Assembly (NCBI GenBank): GCA_031367105.1
Contig: JANLPG010000192.1
Coordinates: forward strand, 1 to 10,875
Length of the DNA stretch: 10,875 bases
Direction: 5' to 3'
Origin: Palsa-1233 sp031367105
Lineage (GTDB): Bacteria; Gemmatimonadota; Gemmatimonadetes; Gemmatimonadales; GWC2-71-9
Positions 7,734 through 10,875 of this stretch are shown in pieces; positions within the stretch are counted from its first letter, which is position 1; each line of letters opens with the position of its first letter. The notes beneath the pieces are model-generated. The model was not told where the DNA came from, made no database searches, and saw only the letters and a list, made by a program, of their open reading frames with translations. Position numbers and translations under genes: made by a program.

Positions 7734-7783
7734 GCCGCCGATTCCGGTCGCAATCGCGGCAAGCCAGCGACGCGAGGCGATGG

Positions 7784-9145
7784 TCAGAAGGGGAACGACT
7801 CCCCTTCGCGGGGCACGATCACGTCGCGCACGCCCTCCTCGCGGAGGATGGTCACCATCATCGCGACGGCGAGATCGTCACCGTGCACGACGAAGGCACG
7901 CTTGATCGGCCCACCGAGCGCACGGACCCAGTCGCGCATCTCCTCCCCGCCGGCGTGTCCGGAGTAGGCGGTCAGGGTTTCGACGGCGGCCTTCCGCTCG
8001 ACGGTGCGATCCCCGATCATCACGTGCTCGGCGCCGTCCTGGAGCAGGCGGCCGACGGAGCCTTCCTCGAGGAAGGAGAGGAAGAGCACGGTATGGCGGA
8101 CATCTTCGAGGCAGCGACGGAAATGGTGGGCCGAGCGACCGGAATCACCCGTCTCGCTCGGCGCCACGATGATGGCGGGCCCTTCGAGCGCATCGACACG
8201 CGAGCGGGCCGCGCCGTCGCTGCCGACATAGCGGAGCAGGGCGCTGTCGAAGGCACCGCCTTGGCCGCTGTAGGCAGCGGCACTCCGGGAGATCGACTCC
8301 GGGTGCAGCCGGATCATCGTCGGGAGACAGACCGGTGTCGGCGTATCCATCCAGATCGGGATCTCGGGAATCCGGCCCTGACGCCAGAGATCCTGGATCG
8401 CACGAACGAACTCGTGAATGGGACCGAGCGACGAGGCAGGGACGATGATTTGTCCGCCCCGGGCGACGGCGTTGTTGATCAGGGCGGTGAGCTGGGTCTG
8501 GGCGTCGGCGAAGGTGGCGTGCTGTTCGTGCGCAAACGGCGAACCGACGATCAGGGTGTCGACCTGTCCCGGGACGGATTCGGGGTCACGCAGCAGGGGT
8601 GATCCGGGGCGTCCCACGCAGCCGGAGTAGACGATCCGGTGGGATCCCCCCTCGCCGGTGCGAAGCTCGATCGAGGAGGAGCCGAGGACGTGGCCGGCAT
8701 CGCTGAACTCGAAGACGAGATTGCGGCGGAGGTGGAGTGGACGGTGATAGGGCTGCCCGACGAACAGCTCCTGGGCAGCGACGACATCGGCGAGTCCATA
8801 GAGCGAGGCGTCGCCGGCGGCTTCGAAGTCGAGGGCCGCCTCGGCCAGCAGAATCGCCGCCGTATCGCGAGCGCCGGGAGTGGCGTAAATCGGGCCGCGA
8901 TAGCCGTGGCGAACCAGCTGGGGTACCCGGCCGGCATAGGCGAGGCCGGCCTGAGAAAGCAGCAGCGCGTCGACCCGCTTGGGGTCGAGCGGCAGGTCGC
9001 GGTTCTTGGCGTCGGCCTGGGCAACGGCACCCTCGAAGAGGCCGGCGTCGAGCAAGACGCGGGCACCCGCCGCCTCGAGCAGCATCATCGAACCGGTGGG
9101 AGTGGCCGCACCGCCGAAAAACGTCAACGTCCGAGGAGCGCTCAT
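7784..9145 (-). CDS. Degenerate MBL/beta-CASP paralogue (predicted pseudoenzyme)
   Basis: A 453-residue protein that aligns along its length with the intact beta-CASP enzyme two genes downstream but has lost most catalytic residues. The HxHxDH motif reads Q65-A-G67-L-A69-Y70 within LLLSQAGLAYAGRVP; motif 4 SGD is SGC (C176); the motif A Glu is G201 (IVGSPFA). H152 (DAGHVLGS), H397 (AYSGHAG) and H421 (VVHGDD) remain. The frame is intact and the rest of the fold is well kept (GGPIKRAFVVHG is nearly identical to the active copy). This suggests selection for structure or RNA binding rather than decay, as in CPSF-100 and IntS9. Start choice is ATG 9145, which overlaps the upp stop as ATGA (9142-9145). 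The frame is open further upstream, but that part runs through upp and a simple repeat and has no family similarity. Two-metal hydrolysis is very unlikely. Confidence 0.88.
   Translation of the reverse strand: MSAPRTLTFFGGAATPTGSMMLLEAAGARVLLDAGLFEGAVAQADAKNRDLPLDPKRVDALLLSQAGLAYAGRVPQLVRHGYRGPIYATPGARDTAAILLAEAALDFEAAGDASLYGLADVVAAQELFVGQPYHRPLHLRRNLVFEFSDAGHVLGSSSIELRTGEGGSHRIVYSGCVGRPGSPLLRDPESVPGQVDTLIVGSPFAHEQHATFADAQTQLTALINNAVARGGQIIVPASSLGPIHEFVRAIQDLWRQGRIPEIPIWMDTPTPVCLPTMIRLHPESISRSAAAYSGQGGAFDSALLRYVGSDGAARSRVDALEGPAIIVAPSETGDSGRSAHHFRRCLEDVRHTVLFLSFLEEGSVGRLLQDGAEHVMIGDRTVERKAAVETLTAYSGHAGGEEMRDWVRALGGPIKRAFVVHGDDLAVAMMVTILREEGVRDVIVPREGESFPF
7787..7807 (-). promoter_or_regulatory. 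Perfect hairpin at the MBL-paralogue/YdcF junction
   Basis: On the minus strand GAAGGGGA (7807-7800) and TCCCCTTC (7794-7787) form a perfect 8-bp stem with the 5-base loop GTCGT. The stem holds the purine-rich sequence that would act as a ribosome-binding site. Its last base is the C of the proposed CTG start of the YdcF gene, and the TGA stop of the upstream gene follows at once. Ribosomes finishing the upstream gene would melt it, giving strict translational coupling. There is no U-run after it, so it is not a typical terminator. Confidence 0.5.
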
Positions 9146-9783
9146 TTGGTCCCGAAGAGTCGGTCCCCGGCATCGCCCAGCCCGGGGAGGATGTACCCGT
9201 TGGCGTTCAGGCCGCGGTCCAGCGCCGCGGCATAGATCGGCACATCGGGGTGTGCAGTCGTGAAGGTGGCCACCCCTTCGGGAGCCACCACCAGGCAGAG
9301 GAGCGCCACGTCGGTGGCCCCCGCTCGCTTCAGTTCCGATACCGCCTCGACGGCGGAACCGCCGGTGGCAAGCATCGGGTCGAGGACGAAGAACCGGTGA
9401 TCGGAGACCGGAGTGGGGACCTTGAAGTAATACGACACCGGCTGCAACGTCTCGTGGTTTCGATAGAGTCCGATATGCCCGACCCGGGCATTCGGGATTA
9501 ACTGGACGATTCCCTCGACCATTCCGAGCCCGGCCCGGAGGATCGGCACCAGGGCAATTTTCGGGGAAACTCGCTCGCCCATCGTGGTCTCGAGTGGGGT
9601 GACGACCTCGACTGGCTCGGTTCGGAGATCCCGGGTGACTTCGTATGTCATCAGGGCGGCGATCTCGCCGACCAGCTGCTTGAAGTCTCGGGAAGAGGTG
9701 CCGACGTCGCGAAGGAGCGCGAGCTTGTGCCGGATCAGCGGGTGATCGAGCACCGTCAGCCCACGACGTGGGGAGCTGGACAT
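9142..9783 (-). CDS. upp: Uracil phosphoribosyltransferase
   Basis: Cytoplasmic pyrimidine-salvage enzyme that joins uracil and PRPP to give UMP and pyrophosphate. At 213 residues it has the usual length, and the family blocks are in order: LDHPLIRHKLALLRD (12-26), ILRAGLGM (81-88), the PRPP loop LDPMLATGGSA (134-144) and the C-terminal uracil-binding segment YILPGLGDAGDRLFGT (197-212). The ATG at 9783 adds about eight residues before the conserved start. The 20 bases ahead of it (GCGGCTAGACCTTATACGCT on the minus strand) contain no Shine-Dalgarno sequence, so the transcript may be leaderless or weakly initiated. It is the first gene of the seven-gene overlapping operon, and its TGA overlaps the next ATG by four bases. 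The remaining operon genes have no obvious link to pyrimidine salvage. Confidence 0.96.
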   Translation of the reverse strand: MSSSPRRGLTVLDHPLIRHKLALLRDVGTSSRDFKQLVGEIAALMTYEVTRDLRTEPVEVVTPLETTMGERVSPKIALVPILRAGLGMVEGIVQLIPNARVGHIGLYRNHETLQPVSYYFKVPTPVSDHRFFVLDPMLATGGSAVEAVSELKRAGATDVALLCLVVAPEGVATFTTAHPDVPIYAAALDRGLNANGYILPGLGDAGDRLFGTK

Positions 9784-9806
9784 AGCGTATAAGGTCTAGC
9801 CGCTGG

Positions 9807-9833
9807 CGGCGGTTGGCAATGCGCCAACCGTCG
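9807..9833. promoter_or_regulatory. 11-bp dyad upstream of upp, candidate operator
   Basis: CGGCGGTTGGC (9807-9817) and GCCAACCGTCG (9823-9833) pair over 11 positions with a single G.T exception around the 5-base centre AATGC. The core CGGTTGGC/GCCAACCG is perfect over 8 bp. It ends 24 bases before the upp ATG. The minus-strand TTGCCA within it resembles a -35 box, although the only -10-like sequence at a near-normal distance, TAGACC (9798-9793), has a short 15-base spacer. An operator overlapping the operon promoter is the simplest reading. No T-run follows on either strand, so a terminator is less likely. Confidence 0.5.
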
Positions 9834-9857
9834 TTCCCTCCCCCGGCGGCCCCCGTC

Positions 9858-9873
9858 CCTCGCCGCAGCGAGG
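9858..9873. repeat. Small perfect hairpin in the divergent spacer
   Basis: CCTCGC (9858-9863) and GCGAGG (9868-9873) form a 6-bp stem with the 4-base loop CGCA inside a C-rich, pyrimidine-biased tract. No U-run follows. Function is unknown, and a stem this short may be chance in GC-rich DNA. Confidence 0.3.
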
Positions 9874-9898
9874 CATCTCCCGCCCCCCTCCTCGCGTA

Positions 9899-9961
9899 TC
9901 CACCATCCATCCTCCACCCTCCACCATCCACCATCCACCATCCATCATCGATCATCGATTC
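9899..9961. repeat. Nine tandem degenerate heptamers (TCCACCA unit)
   Basis: Nine consecutive 7-bp units start at 9899. Four are exactly TCCACCA (units 1, 4, 5 and 6). TCCATCC, TCCACCC and TCCATCA differ by one or two bases, and the last two (TCGATCA, TCGATTC) are more diverged. The array ends five bases before the -10-like TATATT of the rightward gene. On the minus strand it reads as TGGTGGA repeats. It has almost no G on the plus strand. It could be a slippage-prone tract affecting promoter spacing or part of a dispersed intergenic repeat family. Confidence 0.8.
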
Positions 9962-9966
9962 TCCAG

Positions 9967-9972
9967 TATATT
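9967..9972 (+). promoter_or_regulatory. Candidate -10 element for the rightward gene
   Basis: TATATT matches the TATAAT consensus at five of six positions. It would start transcription near 9979, giving a leader of about 34 bases that contains the AGAGAGG ribosome-binding site. No recognisable -35 box lies 16-18 bases upstream, where the heptamer repeat array sits, so an activator or an alternative sigma factor may be needed. Confidence 0.4.
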
Positions 9973-10012
9973 CGAGGGTCACCCCCAGTCACCCTGTTCG
10001 AGAGAGGCCGAT

Positions 10013-10875
10013 ATGCGCCGGGCCGTTGCGTGCGTACTGCTACTGTTGCTGAGCCCGGTTGCGGGACACGCCCAGACCAATCCGTTCAAGACCAAGCTCA
10101 AGGGGTTGCCGAGTTTCACGGTGGATTACAGCTACGGTGGGGATATGACCGGGACCGGTCGAACCAGCTCGAGCGACGATCGCTTCGCCGCAAGCGAGAC
10201 ACGGACCGGAAAGTTTTTCGGGAAGACGACCACCACAACGACCTGGTCGATGACCGATCCCGACTTTATCTGGAGCGCCGACCTCGCGAAGAAGACCGGT
10301 CTCAAGTCGGTCAACCCGCTTCCCTCGATGGCCAAGGCGTACGACGACCTCGATCGCGATGCGAAGGCGCGCTTCACCTCGAATATGCGTGAGATGATGC
10401 AGTTCGTGACCCGCGCCTTCCCGGGGATGCCGTTCGAGGGAGAGAAGAAGGGGACTCGGAGTTACGCGGGCGAGAGCTGCGAGTTCACTGAGGTGGGGAG
10501 CTTTTCGTTTTGCACGATGAAGTCGGCGCCGATCGTACTCTACTCGTCGGGCTCCTTCCTCTGTCTCAACTTCGAGCAGACGGCGACCAAGGTGAGTCGC
10601 AGCGCCGACCCGGTGCTGTTCCAGCCACCGACCGAGGTGAAATGGACCGAAAATCTCGACCGCGCGCGCGCCGACTCCGCCGCGCGCGCCTTCATCGGGC
10701 AGTTCGCCTCGCAGGCGATGGCCGACTCGATCGCCAAGGCCAAGGCGGAGCTGGCGTCGGCGAAGAGCCAGCCGAGTGGGAACCAGTCGCAGATGACGCC
10801 GGATCAACAGAAGCAGATGTGCGACGCCATCAAGAACTTCTCGCTGGCGACCGCGATGAACAACGCGATGAAGAG
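10013..10875 (+). CDS. Secreted protein of unknown function, partial (3' end outside window)
   Basis: ATG 10013 has AGAGAGG (10001-10007) five bases upstream and opens a frame that runs 287 codons to the window edge without a stop. The signal peptide is clear: MRRAVACVLLLLLSPVAGHA, then QTNPF, so the product is exported. The mature part has Cys156, Cys167, Cys184 and Cys270, a run of six Thr (72-77) before WSM, and an Ala/Lys/Gln-rich helical region from ~212 that may be a coiled coil (RARADSAARAFIGQFASQAM, KAKAELASAK). The segment GTRSYAGESCEF...FCTMKSAPIVLYSSG loosely recalls DUF4412-type secreted proteins (G-x-x-x-x-x-G-x-x-C-x then C), but I cannot confirm that. It is divergent from upp and shares the 229-base spacer. 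A minus-strand frame under it is only a shadow. Confidence 0.85.
   Translation, partial: MRRAVACVLLLLLSPVAGHAQTNPFKTKLKGLPSFTVDYSYGGDMTGTGRTSSSDDRFAASETRTGKFFGKTTTTTTWSMTDPDFIWSADLAKKTGLKSVNPLPSMAKAYDDLDRDAKARFTSNMREMMQFVTRAFPGMPFEGEKKGTRSYAGESCEFTEVGSFSFCTMKSAPIVLYSSGSFLCLNFEQTATKVSRSADPVLFQPPTEVKWTENLDRARADSAARAFIGQFASQAMADSIAKAKAELASAKSQPSGNQSQMTPDQQKQMCDAIKNFSLATAMNNAMK

Noticed and set aside
5803..9145. The two MBL genes as a toxin-antitoxin or defence system
   Set aside because: Both are full-size beta-CASP proteins in a housekeeping-like operon, with no mobile-element or defence neighbours; nothing in the sequence supports that role.
9899..9961. Short regular repeats as a possible CRISPR array
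   Set aside because: The units are 7 bp with no spacers, and no cas genes are present.
9146..9982. Long N-terminal extension of the degenerate MBL frame (up to 732 residues)
   Set aside because: It runs out of frame through upp and the heptamer repeat and has no family similarity; the ATGA overlap start at 9145 fits the paralogue alignment.
10040..10807. Minus-strand open frame of 255 codons at the right end
   Set aside because: It is Arg/His/Leu-rich shadow composition; the plus-strand frame from 10013 has a signal peptide and ribosome-binding site and is the real gene.

Overview
The window is GC-rich and densely coded. Nine genes lie on the minus strand and one partial gene diverges on the plus strand at the right end. 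Several products have secretion signals ending in Ala-Gln. That feature, the paired M16 peptidases and the gene styles suggest a Gemmatimonadota-like or similar GC-rich, didermic environmental bacterium. The taxon is an inference from style only; no rRNA or marker phylogeny was possible.

Right to left (the direction of transcription), the main operon starts at upp (uracil phosphoribosyltransferase, start 9783). It continues through an inactive metallo-beta-lactamase/beta-CASP paralogue, a YdcF-type membrane-anchored DUF218 protein, an intact MBL/beta-CASP RNA hydrolase, an M16 peptidase with HxxEH, an M16 partner without HxxEH, and an ADP-ribose-type Nudix hydrolase ending at 2469. Almost every junction is a 4-base stop/start overlap (ATGA, GTGA, possibly CTGA) or an exact abutment, so the seven genes look translationally coupled. 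After a 54-base gap holding a good candidate promoter and a perfect 9-bp inverted repeat comes a second block: an ECF-type sigma factor, holA (DNA polymerase III delta) and a secreted helical-repeat protein that runs off the left edge.

The most unusual content is in the main operon. It holds two separate pairs made of an active enzyme and a degenerate partner. In the beta-CASP pair, one protein keeps all metal ligands and its neighbour has lost six acidic or histidine positions, resembling the eukaryotic CPSF-73/CPSF-100 arrangement. In the M16 pair, the zinc motif and the Arg/Tyr pair are divided between the two proteins, as in known bacterial M16B heterodimers.

The 229-base divergent spacer between upp and the right-hand gene holds a long dyad over the upp upstream region, a small hairpin, nine units of a 7-bp repeat and a -10-like element for the plus-strand gene. 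That gene encodes a secreted protein of unknown function and is cut by the window edge. No tRNA, rRNA, insertion sequence or CRISPR array was seen, and no gene-free stretch exceeds 300 bases.
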